Assembly: GCA_030447685.1 (NCBI GenBank)
Contig: JAUJOK010000028.1
Span: 2,482-49,057, forward strand
Source: Armatimonadaceae bacterium
Lineage (GTDB): Bacteria; Armatimonadota; Armatimonadia; Armatimonadales; Armatimonadaceae
Reading direction: 5' to 3'
Length of the DNA: 46,576 nt
The first letter of the stretch is position 1. Every line of letters begins with the position of its first letter. The translations under genes were made by a program, and so were the position numbers. Shown one piece after another: positions 26,129 to 34,904 of this stretch. Below the pieces are notes generated by a model. That model did not search any database. It saw only the letters and a list, made by a program, of their open reading frames with translations, and was not told where the DNA came from.

Positions 26129-27205
26129 TTGAACCTTCTATCGCTGAACGCCGCCGCGCACCGAGGGAGCGCAGGGGCCGCCGCTGCCGCATTGTGCGCT
26201 GCCGCCGCCGCTATTGTCCTGCTTGCTGCGGGCTGCGGTTCAAAAGACAATTTCGCCAAAGTCAATGGACAGGCTATTTCCAAAGACGACTACATCAAAG
26301 CGCTGGAGCGCGCGCCGGTGACTATCGCCGGAAGCCAGCAGTCGATTCCGGCGGGCCGCTGGGTGCTGGACCAATTGATCGGCAATAAGATCGTCATGGC
26401 CGAGGCGTCCCGCCTGGGCGTTGCGCCTTCGGATGCGGACGTGCAGCAGCGGTTCGATCTGCAGAAGCGGCTCATGGAGCAGCAGATGCCGGACAAGACA
26501 TTCGAAGCGGCCATGAAAGAGCAGGGCACCACCCCCGAGGAGATTAAGGAGCAGCTTCGCCAGCAGCTTGCCGAAACCCGCCTGCTCGCGTCACGGCTTC
26601 AGATCAAAGAAGAGCAGATCAAAAGTGCCTATGAAAAGCAGAAGGCGGCTCTGGGTCTGCCGGAGCGTGTCCAGCTTCGGGTGATTATGGCAGCGCCCGG
26701 CAACGAGTTCGCCCAGGCGCAAAAGATGCTCCAGGCGAAAACCGACTTTGTCGAGGTAGCCCGCCAGTACAACCCCCCGCAGCTAAAAGCAAGCGGCGGC
26801 CTTTCGCCGCAGCCCGCGCTGATTACCCAATATCCCCCGCAGTGGCAGGCAAAGCTCAAGCAGACGAAGGAAGGGGAATACTTCGGCCCGGTGGCTGCGC
26901 CGGGGCAGCCGCAAAAGATATGGATTCGGGTGGAAAAGAAGATGCCCGCGTTCAGCCTGTCCTATGAGGAGGCAAAGCCCCTGCTTCTGCAGTCGCTGGT
27001 ACAACAGGAGTTGGCGGATCCCAAAAACGTCGGGGTGCAGCGAAGCGTCATGGACCTGAAGATGAAAGCCGATTTCACGGCCACCGAGGATCGGCATCAA
27101 AAGATGTGGCAGGCGGTGAAACAGCAGGCGGAAGCGGCGGGCTTGGGCCAGGAAACGGCAGGCGCAGGAATGGCCTCTCCCACGCCCCCGCCGGGCGGCG
27201 GTTAA
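26129..27205 (+). CDS. SurA/PrsA-like peptidyl-prolyl isomerase lipoprotein
   Basis: TTG start at 26129 with AGGAG eight bases upstream; 358 residues. A long hydrophobic signal ends in LLAAGC, a good lipobox, so it is a lipid-anchored periplasmic protein. KVNGQAISKDDYIKAL...LDQLIGNKIVMAEASRLG is the SurA N-terminal helical domain; ERVQLRVIMA...FVEVARQYN...GEYFGPVAAPG matches a weak rotamase (parvulin) domain; the tail is Gly/Pro-rich. It likely helps fold exported proteins. Two promoters precede it, and MazG starts 41 bases after it. Isomerase activity is not sure because the rotamase domain is diverged. Confidence 0.87.
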   Translation: MNLLSLNAAAHRGSAGAAAAALCAAAAAIVLLAAGCGSKDNFAKVNGQAISKDDYIKALERAPVTIAGSQQSIPAGRWVLDQLIGNKIVMAEASRLGVAPSDADVQQRFDLQKRLMEQQMPDKTFEAAMKEQGTTPEEIKEQLRQQLAETRLLASRLQIKEEQIKSAYEKQKAALGLPERVQLRVIMAAPGNEFAQAQKMLQAKTDFVEVARQYNPPQLKASGGLSPQPALITQYPPQWQAKLKQTKEGEYFGPVAAPGQPQKIWIRVEKKMPAFSLSYEEAKPLLLQSLVQQELADPKNVGVQRSVMDLKMKADFTATEDRHQKMWQAVKQQAEAAGLGQETAGAGMASPTPPPGGG

Positions 27206-27246
27206 GCCTGCTTCGTCCGGTAGCGAGCGAGCGAAGCCTTCCCGCA

Positions 27247-28785
27247 ATGAACGCGCCCATGATCTACATTGTCGGCCTGGGGCCGGGGGACCCGTCGTCC
27301 CTTCCGCCCCAGGCCTTCGCCCTTTTGTCGTCCGGCGTGCCGGTTTTTCTACGTACCGGGCGTCATCCCACGCTTAGCCGCGAACCCCTCGCCGCCGTGC
27401 TGGCGCATGTTTCCGTTACGGCTTTTGACGACGAATACGAGCGCAACGCGACCTTCGACGCCACCTACGACGCCATCGTGCGGCGGGTGCTTGCCGCGCA
27501 GGCCGAGCACGAAACGATTGTCTACGCCGTTCCCGGCCATCCGCTCGTCGGCGAAAGCACGGTGGCCCGCCTGCTGTCCGCTGCGAAAGAGAAAAACGTT
27601 CCCGTCACGGTCATCCCCGCGCCGTCGTTCGTAGATGCCTGCCTTTTAGCAATCGGCGAGGCCGTTACCGGCGATCTGTGCGTTCTGGATGCGCTCACGC
27701 TCCGCCCCGATCCGCCAGGCGCAGCAGCAGAAGCCCCGTCCGTTCCGCCGGTTCTGCGCGGCGGCGGGCCGCTTCTGCTGTACCAGGTGCATTCGCGCGC
27801 TGTGGCCTCCGACACCAAACTCGCGCTGATGCGCGCGGGCTACCCGGACGATTTTTCCGTTTTCCTCGTGCGCGGCGCGGGTGTCCCCGGCGAGGAGAGC
27901 GTGACGCCGACCCCGCTCTATGCGCTGGACCGTACCGACGCGCACGATCATCTCACCTCGGTCTGGGTTCCGCCGCTTCCCCCCGAAATGCGCCGCCCCT
28001 ATTTCGATAGTCTGGTGGAGGTAATGGCCCGGCTTCGCGCGCCGCAGGGCTGCCCGTGGGATCGTGAACAGACGCACCTTTCCTTACGTCAATATGTTAT
28101 CGAGGAGGCGTATGAGGTCGTCGAGGCCATTGATGGCGGCGATCCCGATAAGCTGTGCGAGGAACTCGGCGACCTGCTGCTTCAGGTTGTCTTTCATGCT
28201 CAGCTTGCCGCCGAAGAGGGGATGTTCACGATTGACGACGTGGCGGCGGCTATCGTGGAAAAGCTGGTTCGCCGTCACCCGCATGTCTTCGGGGAATTGA
28301 AGGTTATAGATGCCAATGAAGTCCTATCAAACTGGCAGGCGATCAAGGCATCCGAGAAGGGGAACCAGGACCGCACCTCGATATTGGACGGCATCCCTCC
28401 CAGCCTGCCCGCGCTGATGCGGGCGCTGGAGGTGAGCAAGCGCGCCGTGAAGGTCGGCTTCGAGTGGGCCAAAACCGGCGATGTGCTGGACAAGGTCGAA
28501 GAGGAGCTGAACGAGCTGCGCGCCGAGGTAACGGCAAACGCGCCCAAGGAGCGTCTCGCGGACGAACTCGGCGATCTGCTGTTCACCCTGGTCAATGTCG
28601 GGCGGCGTATCGGCGTAGACCCGGAAGAGGCGCTTCGGGCGCAGCTTCGCAAGTTCGACCGACGTTTCCGCTATATCGAGGCGCAGGCAGCCGCGAAGGG
28701 GAAACGGGTGGATCAGCTCACTCTGGATGCGATGGAGCGGTTCTGGCAGGACGCCAAAACCCAGGAAAGCGAGAATAAACAATGA
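27247..28785 (+). CDS. mazG: Tetrapyrrole methylase-MazG nucleotide pyrophosphohydrolase fusion (YabN type)
   Basis: 512 residues from ATG 27247. The N-terminal half (about 1-235) is a tetrapyrrole methylase-like domain: MIYIVGLGPGDPSSLPPQAF, YAVPGHPLVGESTV. The C-terminal half is MazG, with two copies of its helical domain: LRAPQGCPWDREQTHLSLRQ, then EEAYEVVEAIDGG and CEELGDLLLQVVFHAQLAAE, then a second VEEELNELRAEV...LADELGDLLFTLVNVGRR. The EExxE...ExxD pattern binds Mg. MazG cleans up damaged or non-standard NTPs to NMP and PPi; the role of the methylase part is unclear. It overlaps the next gene by ATGA. Confidence 0.95.
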   Translation: MNAPMIYIVGLGPGDPSSLPPQAFALLSSGVPVFLRTGRHPTLSREPLAAVLAHVSVTAFDDEYERNATFDATYDAIVRRVLAAQAEHETIVYAVPGHPLVGESTVARLLSAAKEKNVPVTVIPAPSFVDACLLAIGEAVTGDLCVLDALTLRPDPPGAAAEAPSVPPVLRGGGPLLLYQVHSRAVASDTKLALMRAGYPDDFSVFLVRGAGVPGEESVTPTPLYALDRTDAHDHLTSVWVPPLPPEMRRPYFDSLVEVMARLRAPQGCPWDREQTHLSLRQYVIEEAYEVVEAIDGGDPDKLCEELGDLLLQVVFHAQLAAEEGMFTIDDVAAAIVEKLVRRHPHVFGELKVIDANEVLSNWQAIKASEKGNQDRTSILDGIPPSLPALMRALEVSKRAVKVGFEWAKTGDVLDKVEEELNELRAEVTANAPKERLADELGDLLFTLVNVGRRIGVDPEEALRAQLRKFDRRFRYIEAQAAAKGKRVDQLTLDAMERFWQDAKTQESENKQ

Positions 28786-30227
28786 GAATCTATGAAAGCA
28801 GCAGCGGACACGCAAAAAGTATCCGCGCCGTTCTGCTGGCAGGGGTAACGGTTCTGACGGCAGCAGCAGCGGTGGGCGTGAGCGCGAGCAGCACTGCCGC
28901 GCACGCGCAGTTCGGCGGTGGTTATCGCGATGAAGACAGTGTCACCGCGCCCGGATCGCGGCGCGGCCTGCGGGCGTCGGTAGAAACCGACCGCACCAGC
29001 TATGGGCCGAACCGGGGCGTAGCTATCAACATGCGGCTGCAAAACCTCGGGTCGCGCACCATCGCCGTCGGCAACGGCAACGAGTACGAGATTACGATTC
29101 GCGAAGGGCGCTCCGGCAGCGTCGTTTGGGAAGGGCCGAGGCAGCGGCAGCGGCGCTCCTTCCGTCTGGAACCGGGTCAGACTCGTACCTACCGCGAAGT
29201 ATGGGATCAGACGGACAATCGGGGGCGGCGCGTTCCGTACGGCACGTATCGAATCGAGGCGCGCATCCGTCCGCTGGACCCCGTGTACACGCAGGTGTAC
29301 ATTTCGGATCGGGATGGCCGCGACCGCTATGATCGCGATGACCGATACGACCGGGATGACCGCTATGATCGCGACGACCGGTACAACGGCGGCGGCGGCC
29401 CGCGCCGAACGCCGTTCCCGATCCCGCGCCCGTTCCCACGGGACGACCGCGATGGCCGTGACCGCGATGGCCGTGACCGCGATGGCCGTGACCGCGATGG
29501 CCGTGACCGCGACGATGACTACCGCTATGATCGCGGCCTTTCCGGGATACGCTCCGACCTGCGTCTGGACGATAACACCATTCGCCCCGGCGAACCCGTC
29601 AAGCTGACCTACACCGTACAGAACAGCGGCTCGCGCGCTCGCTCGTTCCGGTTCTCGTCGGGCCAGCAGTTCGACGTGACGATACGCTCGCGCCGAACCC
29701 GGCGCGTGGTGTGGCGGCTCAGCGACGACCGCATGTTCACGCAGGCGCTCGGGCAATGGACGCTCAGCCTCGGCGACCGCCGCACGTTCACCGCTTCCTG
29801 GCGCACCGACCGCAATCTCAACGACGGCGACTATGACGTTACCGCCTACCTGACCCCGATGGACAACCGCAACGGCGTCTTAGAAGCCTCCGCCACCCTG
29901 CGCGTCGGCTCCGACTCCTCGTGGGATGACGACCGCCGCTCTTCGGGCCGGGGAGAATATGACGGCGGCACCACCATCCGTCTGCGCGACCTGCGGAACG
30001 GCGAGCGCTCCTACCTGGGCAGGCGCGTTTCCGTGCGGGGTCGGTATCGCGGCCTTCAGGGCGGCTTAGGCGCACCCCCCGTCCGGCGCGGCGACTGGGT
30101 GCTGGAAGACGACGAAGTTATCTACGTCAGCGGCCCCACCCCGGACGCCCGCATCGGCGAAACGGTGGTCATCAGCGGCATCCTGCGCCGCACCAGCGAC
30201 AACCGCCTGTATCTGGAAACCCGGTAA
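28782..30227 (+). CDS. Exported protein with two BsuPI-like domains and Asp/Arg repeats
   Basis: 481 residues. Signal peptide VLLAGVTVLTAAAAVGVSAS..., cut near AHA. Two copies of a BsuPI-type (intracellular proteinase inhibitor) immunoglobulin-like domain are seen, at about 60-170 (VETDRTSYGPNRGVAINMRL...YEITIREG...GTYRIEARI) and 260-370 (RLDDNTIRPGEPVKLTYTVQ...FDVTIRSR...YDVTAYLTP). Between them is a flexible Asp/Arg tract (DRDGRDRY...). The C-terminus (about 395-481) looks like an OB-fold (RDLRNGERSYLGRRVSVRGR...ETVVISGILRR). Despite the family name, export is predicted. Overlaps mazG by four bases. Confidence 0.8.
   Translation: MRIYESSSGHAKSIRAVLLAGVTVLTAAAAVGVSASSTAAHAQFGGGYRDEDSVTAPGSRRGLRASVETDRTSYGPNRGVAINMRLQNLGSRTIAVGNGNEYEITIREGRSGSVVWEGPRQRQRRSFRLEPGQTRTYREVWDQTDNRGRRVPYGTYRIEARIRPLDPVYTQVYISDRDGRDRYDRDDRYDRDDRYDRDDRYNGGGGPRRTPFPIPRPFPRDDRDGRDRDGRDRDGRDRDGRDRDDDYRYDRGLSGIRSDLRLDDNTIRPGEPVKLTYTVQNSGSRARSFRFSSGQQFDVTIRSRRTRRVVWRLSDDRMFTQALGQWTLSLGDRRTFTASWRTDRNLNDGDYDVTAYLTPMDNRNGVLEASATLRVGSDSSWDDDRRSSGRGEYDGGTTIRLRDLRNGERSYLGRRVSVRGRYRGLQGGLGAPPVRRGDWVLEDDEVIYVSGPTPDARIGETVVISGILRRTSDNRLYLETR
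29322..29513 (+). repeat. Two in-frame tandem repeats encoding Asp/Arg tracts
   Basis: Block 1 (29322-29375): three 18-base units encoding DRYDRD, with silent differences. Block 2 (29445-29504): four identical 15-base units, GACCGCGATGGCCGT, encoding DRDGR, followed by a partial unit. Identity at synonymous sites in block 2 shows recent expansion. Confidence 0.85.
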
Positions 30228-30245
30228 GGGCAACGAGCAAAAACA

Positions 30246-30284
30246 GGGCGGCTGCCTTTTAACAGGGCAGCCGCCCGGTTTTTT
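30246..30284 (+). terminator. Intrinsic terminator of the SurA-MazG-BsuPI operon
   Basis: GGGCGGCTGCC (30246-30256) pairs perfectly with GGCAGCCGCCC (30266-30276), then GG and six Ts, 18 bases after the stop. In the convergent direction rodA ends at 30331. Confidence 0.92.
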
Positions 30285-30330
30285 GCGTCTCCAGCAGTGA
30301 CGGTTACTTCCTGAATGTGCGGGTAGCCAG

Positions 30331-31461
30331 CTAAAAGCTGATTTTGTGGCGGCGCATGTGGATGCCCAGCAGCAGGCCGACGGCCATCAGGTTCGCCAGC
30401 GCCGCCGAACCGCCAAAGGAGAGCAGCGGCAGCGGGACGCCCACCACCGGCATGATACCGCTGGTCATACCGATATTGACGGTCAGGTGGAATACGAACA
30501 GGGTCACCACGCCGCCCGCGATCAGCCGCCCCAGCGCATCCTCGCACTCCGCGATGGTAACGATGCCCCGGAAGATAATCACGCCATAGATGCCCAGCAG
30601 CACGCACGCTCCGACAAAACCGCCCTCTTCCGCCACCACGGTAAAGACAAAGTCGGTGTGGTTCTCCGGGATGAAGTGATTGTTGGTCTGCATACCCTGC
30701 CGGAACCCCTGTCCCAGCACCTTGCCGCCCCCGATGGCCGTCAGACTTTGCAGAACGTGATAGCCCTTGCCACGCGGGTCCGAGGTCGGGTTCAGGAAGG
30801 TGCGGACGCGGGTCTTCTGGTAGTCGTGGAGAATGTTGGCTTCCCAGGCAATAAAAAACAAAATTCCCCCGGCGGCGAACAGCGCCACCAGATGCTGCCA
30901 CTTCGCGCCCGCCAGAAAGACAACCCCGGTCCAGATAGCGAAAAAGACCAGTGAGGTGCCCAGGTCCGGCTGTTTCATGATGAGGGCCATCGGGACGGCG
31001 ACATGCAGAAGCGTCTTGAGCAGGCTCAGCGGCTCCCGGATGCGCGGGCCGAGCAGTACGACGTAGTTCGCCAGCGTCAGGATTATAACGACTTTGGCGA
31101 ACTCGCTGGGCTGAAGCTTGAAGTCCACGCCGGGAATGGGCAGACGAATCCAGCGCGCCGCCCCGCGCGTGTCCGGGGCCACCACCAGGACGATAAGCAG
31201 CAGCGCCAGGTTGCCCCAGTACAGGAACCCGGCCAGACGGGGGACGTTGCGGTAGTCGCGCGAGGCGACATAGGCCATCAGAACGATTCCCAGCAGGTAA
31301 TACAGCCCCTGCCGCAGAAGGATTCCCGTTCCGCCGGGCCGGTTCCACACCGCCGCATGAATCGCGGCCAGCCCACTGAGCATCAGCAGGCCCACCGCCC
31401 ACAGCAGGGTCGCATCGATATTTTTCCGCAGGTGCGGTTCAATTCGTGGCAGTATCGTCAT
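30331..31461 (-). CDS. rodA: RodA, SEDS-family peptidoglycan glycosyltransferase
   Basis: 376 residues from ATG 31459-31461; the frame is open further upstream but only this start gives the family's normal beginning (TILPRIEPHLRKNIDATLLW). About ten membrane helices. SEDS signatures are visible: DYRNVPRLAG, WIRLPIPGVDFKLQPSEFAK, KQPDLGTSLVFF, HTDFVFTVVAEEGGFVGACV and the C-terminal MPVVGVPLPLLSFGGSAALA. RodA polymerises lipid II in the elongasome together with PBP2, so the cell is probably rod-shaped. PBP2 and mreBCD are not in this window. Divergent from the M16 gene at 31538. Confidence 0.96.
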   Translation of the reverse strand: MTILPRIEPHLRKNIDATLLWAVGLLMLSGLAAIHAAVWNRPGGTGILLRQGLYYLLGIVLMAYVASRDYRNVPRLAGFLYWGNLALLLIVLVVAPDTRGAARWIRLPIPGVDFKLQPSEFAKVVIILTLANYVVLLGPRIREPLSLLKTLLHVAVPMALIMKQPDLGTSLVFFAIWTGVVFLAGAKWQHLVALFAAGGILFFIAWEANILHDYQKTRVRTFLNPTSDPRGKGYHVLQSLTAIGGGKVLGQGFRQGMQTNNHFIPENHTDFVFTVVAEEGGFVGACVLLGIYGVIIFRGIVTIAECEDALGRLIAGGVVTLFVFHLTVNIGMTSGIMPVVGVPLPLLSFGGSAALANLMAVGLLLGIHMRRHKISF

Positions 31462-31537
31462 CTTGGGAAAGCCGCCGTCTCCACTGCGTCGCGCCGCCCG
31501 CGCAGGAAACAAACGACGCGGCAGCGAATGGAAAGCT

Positions 31538-32965
31538 ATGTTCCGTATCAATCCGACCTTATTGACCCTGACCGTCTTCGCGGTGGGTCCACTCACTATA
31601 CCGCCGGGCAGGGCGGTGGCGCAACCGTCGCCTCTGCCCGCCCCGGTTCCGTCATCCACGCCCCGGCTTCCTGTCGTCCTGCCCACGCCGACACTGGACG
31701 TTCTGCCCAACGGACTGCGTGTGATTGTGGTCGAGCGGCGTTCCGCGCCTCTGGTGGCTCTGGATTTGCGGATCAAAGCCGGCACGGCCTACGAGACGGT
31801 GGAAAATAATGGGGTCGCGCACTTCCTGGAGCATCTGCTGTTCAAAGGCACGCCCACCCGAAAACCCGGTGAAGTGGACGCCGCCATCGAGGCAATCGGC
31901 GGCGAGTTTTCCGCCAACACCAGCATGGATTGGGCGCAGTTCGCCGCCACCGTGCCCGCAAGCGCCTGGCATACGGCGCTGGAGGTCCTGGCGGATGCGG
32001 TACAGAATCCGGCTATCCGCGCGGAAGACCTGGAGGTGGAGCGCCGCGTGATTCTGGACGAAATGGCGTCGGCGGAAAACGATCCGACCCGCGCGCCCTT
32101 TCATGCGCTCTCCTCGGTGGCTTTCGAAAATCACCCGTACCGGCTGTCTTTGTATGGCCCGGAAGAAAACGTGCGCCGCCTGACGCGCGAGGATGTTCTG
32201 GCGTTCTGGCGCGCTCGTTACACGCCGGGCAATATGACTCTTGTCCTTGTCGGCGATGTCCAGCGCGGGGACGTGGTAAACAAGGTGCGCGCGCTCTTCA
32301 CAGCCCCGGCCTCCCCGGCAGCGGCTGCTGCGGCGGCATCTCTGCCCGATCCTACCCCGCTGACGGAGCGCGTGCGCGCCCGGCCACTTCAGCGTGACCG
32401 CAGTCTCGTTACCGTCACACTCGGATTCCGCGCCCCTTCGGTCAAAGCCGTGGCCGATTCCGTTGCCCTCGATGTTTTGCTCCAGATATTGACCGGTGGG
32501 GGACGCGGTCGGCTGAACGAATCGCTGGTCCGCGACAAAAAAGTGGCGCTCGCCGTTTCCGCCAGCTACCTGACCCAGCGCGCGCCGGGCCTGTTGATCC
32601 TGACCGCCGTTGGGCCGCGCGGCGACCCGCAGGTTTTGGAAGAGGCGCTGCTTGCTGAGGTGCGGCGGCTTCTGGAGGACGGAGTTTCGGACGCCGAGGT
32701 AGAACGGGCGCGTCGCGCGGCGCTGGGACAAACCCTATTTCAGGAAGAGACTTTTTCCGGGCAGGCGAACGCGCTTGCCTTCTACGACGCCATCGATACC
32801 TACGAATATTCGGTGAGATATGCCGAGCAGATTGCCGCCGTAACCAGCCAGGACGTGAAGCGGGTTATACGCACCTATCTGACACCGGAGCGGTATGCGG
32901 CGGCTGTCATGATGCCCCGCGCACCCACGCCGCCCAGTGTCCCCGGCAGGGAGGCATCCCGATGA
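31538..32965 (+). CDS. M16B zinc peptidase, catalytic subunit
   Basis: 475 residues from ATG 31538 (GGAAAG just upstream). Signal peptide-like start (NPTLLTLTVFAVGPLTIPPG) predicts export. The inverted zinc motif HFLEH (95-99) inside NGVAHFLEHLLFKGT is intact, with the usual downstream Glu in EVERRVILDEMASAENDP, so it should be active. The second M16 domain begins near TLGFRAPSVKAVADSVALDV. M16B enzymes work as heterodimers with an HxxEH-lacking partner, and exactly such a gene follows with ATGA overlap. Substrates may be peptides or misfolded exported proteins. Confidence 0.93.
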   Translation: MFRINPTLLTLTVFAVGPLTIPPGRAVAQPSPLPAPVPSSTPRLPVVLPTPTLDVLPNGLRVIVVERRSAPLVALDLRIKAGTAYETVENNGVAHFLEHLLFKGTPTRKPGEVDAAIEAIGGEFSANTSMDWAQFAATVPASAWHTALEVLADAVQNPAIRAEDLEVERRVILDEMASAENDPTRAPFHALSSVAFENHPYRLSLYGPEENVRRLTREDVLAFWRARYTPGNMTLVLVGDVQRGDVVNKVRALFTAPASPAAAAAAASLPDPTPLTERVRARPLQRDRSLVTVTLGFRAPSVKAVADSVALDVLLQILTGGGRGRLNESLVRDKKVALAVSASYLTQRAPGLLILTAVGPRGDPQVLEEALLAEVRRLLEDGVSDAEVERARRAALGQTLFQEETFSGQANALAFYDAIDTYEYSVRYAEQIAAVTSQDVKRVIRTYLTPERYAAAVMMPRAPTPPSVPGREASR

Positions 32966-34341
32966 AGCGAAGCCTTTTTCTGACTACTGTCTTCTGCCTG
33001 GCGATGCTTCTCCTCGCCCGACCTGCCGCTGCTGCCGCTGCCCCGCCGGAGGTGATAACGCTGCCCAGCGGCGCGACCCTGATCATCTCCCCGGAAACCG
33101 ATTCTCCGCTGGCGGTCATCGACATCTTCTTTCGTGTCGGGTATGCCGAAGAGCAGCAGGCCGCCGCCGACCCCGGCATTACGTCGCTGCTTTCCCGTGC
33201 CTGGATTTCGCAGTCGGAGGCGCGCGGGGAGGAACTCTTAGGCGCGGACATCGTCGCGCTGGGGGGTAATGTCGGCGCGTCGTTCGGCGGCGACTACACG
33301 GAGCTGTACGCCGTCACCCTCGCCACCGAGGAGGCGTTCCAGAAGGCGGCGCAGACGCTGATTTTGAACGTCATCGGGCAGCCGACCTTCCCCGAAGCGG
33401 CGGTGGAAGAGGCGCGGCAAAGTCAGCTTCGCGCGCTGCAACTGGAAAATGACCAACTGCTGGCCGACACCCTGAGCCGATTGCGCCGCCGCCTATGGGA
33501 CCTTTCGCCCTACACGCGCTCGCCGCTGGGAACGCCCGAAAGCGTGCGGGCCATCACGGCGCAGAAGGTACGCACCTTTTACAATAAATATTTCCGGCCT
33601 GACCGAGCCGTGATCGTGGTCGCGGGCAATATCCCTTCGGAGCGGGTGCGGCGTATCGTCGAGGCCAATATCAGCGCGAGCGGCTGGGCAGGGAACCGGC
33701 CCAAATCGCCGCCGGTGGCCGCGCTCGCGCCCGAATCGCTGTCCCAAACGCCGCCCGATGTGAATGTCAGCCGCCGGGCGCGCATCACCTTTATGATGGC
33801 CGGTTTCCTCGCGCCGGGCACGCGGCAGGCGGCGGCGGACTATCCGGCCCTGCTGCTGCTGGAGGCGCTGGTCGGCGGCGGCAAAAGCTCGCGCCTGTTC
33901 CGTAACCTGCGCGATACGAAGGGTATCGGCTATGAGGTGGGGTCGCTGCTTCAGCCGGGAATGTACCAGGGGCTTCTGGCGGGATATGTCGCCACGGTGA
34001 CTTCTTCTCAGCAGGGGCCGAACGGAGCGCCGCTCTCCAATCCTTCAGATGTCAGCCGCAGCCTGATCGCCGAGATGAAGTCGCTTGCCGCGCGCCCGCC
34101 GGACGAAGCCGAGATCGCCCGCGCCCGCGCTCTGGTGAAGGGGCGCTACGCGCTGCGCCATGAACGACTGAAGGAGCGGGCTTTTCTGCTGGGCTGGTCC
34201 GAGGTCATGGGCCTGGGCGCGGCCTTTGACACCACCTTCGACGCCCGCCTGGACGCCGTCACCCCCGCCGACCTCCAGCGCGTCATTAAAAGCGTCCTCG
34301 GCGGCAACCACGTCCTTTCCATGACTCTGCCTGAACCGTAG
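32962..34341 (+). CDS. M16 peptidase, non-catalytic partner
   Basis: 459 residues with a signal peptide (SLFLTTVFCLAMLLLARPAA). M16 fold throughout: LPSGATLIISPETDSPLAVI, FRVGYAEEQ, NKYFRPDRAVIVVAGNIPSE and LVGGGKSSRLFRNLRDTKGI. At the place of HxxEH it reads DPGITSLLSRAW, so no zinc can bind. GGGKSSRLF is the Arg/Tyr-type substrate region supplied by inactive subunits in known heterodimers. The ATGA overlap with the active subunit ties their levels. Its stop codon lies in an inverted repeat shared with the next convergent gene. Confidence 0.92.
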   Translation: MKRSLFLTTVFCLAMLLLARPAAAAAAPPEVITLPSGATLIISPETDSPLAVIDIFFRVGYAEEQQAAADPGITSLLSRAWISQSEARGEELLGADIVALGGNVGASFGGDYTELYAVTLATEEAFQKAAQTLILNVIGQPTFPEAAVEEARQSQLRALQLENDQLLADTLSRLRRRLWDLSPYTRSPLGTPESVRAITAQKVRTFYNKYFRPDRAVIVVAGNIPSERVRRIVEANISASGWAGNRPKSPPVAALAPESLSQTPPDVNVSRRARITFMMAGFLAPGTRQAAADYPALLLLEALVGGGKSSRLFRNLRDTKGIGYEVGSLLQPGMYQGLLAGYVATVTSSQQGPNGAPLSNPSDVSRSLIAEMKSLAARPPDEAEIARARALVKGRYALRHERLKERAFLLGWSEVMGLGAAFDTTFDARLDAVTPADLQRVIKSVLGGNHVLSMTLPEP

Positions 34342-34427
34342 AGTGCGGGCCTCTCCCAACTGCGTCGCGGACTCCTTGCCCCCCTTTCCTTTAGGAGAGG
34401 GGGAAGGGGGGAGAGGCCCGCACTCTA
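34339..34427. terminator. Large inverted repeat between convergent genes, probable bidirectional terminator
   Basis: A perfect 19-base inverted repeat (34339-34357 and 34409-34427) includes the TAG stop of the M16 gene on one side and the TAG stop of the B-box gene on the other. Inside is a second dyad (CCCCCTTTCCT / AGGAGAGGGGG, imperfect). No long T-run follows. Confidence 0.75.
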
Positions 34428-34904
34428 CAAATAGCGGATTTTGCCGACAGCGGCGGCGGTGGTAAGACCGACGGCAAGCAGAAAAAACACGAGTTGAAAC
34501 GGGTTGAAGAAGACGCCGTAGTTTCCTGAAAGCACGACCGACAGACCTGCGCCGACGATGACGCTTGCCCCGGCCAGAAACTCCAGGCGCGGGCCGCGCT
34601 TGCGGCCTGTGGCGCGCAATACCACCTCGCCCAGCAGGCCACCGATAAGCGGCGCGACAAACAGAATAAAGAACCCGATAAACTGAAGCACGAAACCGGC
34701 TGCCGTTCCCGCCGCAATACCCGCGACAGCCGCCAGAACGAACCGCTCCGGGCGCACCTGGTACAGCGGCGAACTGCGCTGCGACGCGCAGGCGGGGCAG
34801 CGCATGCCGACCGGCGCGGAAACCGCACAATCCGGGCAGATGGGTGTGTCGCATCTGCCACAGGAAAGCGCGGTCTCGACCTTCGGATGGCGCGCGCAGC
34901 GCAT
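34425..34904 (-). CDS. B-box zinc finger membrane protein
   Basis: 159 residues. The start CARHPKVETALSCGRCDTPI followed by CPDCAVSAPVGMRCPACA is a B-box-type zinc-binding domain with its Cys/His pairs. Then come about three to four membrane helices: VLAAVAGIAAGTAAGFVLQF, GFFILFVAPLIGGLLGEVV, FLAGASVIVGAGLSVVL and FQLVFFLLAVGLTTAAAVG. The zinc part should face the cytoplasm. Such bacterial B-box membrane proteins are widespread but functionally unknown. Its ATG overlaps the TPR gene's stop (TGATG), so it is co-translated. Confidence 0.88.
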   Translation of the reverse strand: MRCARHPKVETALSCGRCDTPICPDCAVSAPVGMRCPACASQRSSPLYQVRPERFVLAAVAGIAAGTAAGFVLQFIGFFILFVAPLIGGLLGEVVLRATGRKRGPRLEFLAGASVIVGAGLSVVLSGNYGVFFNPFQLVFFLLAVGLTTAAAVGKIRYL

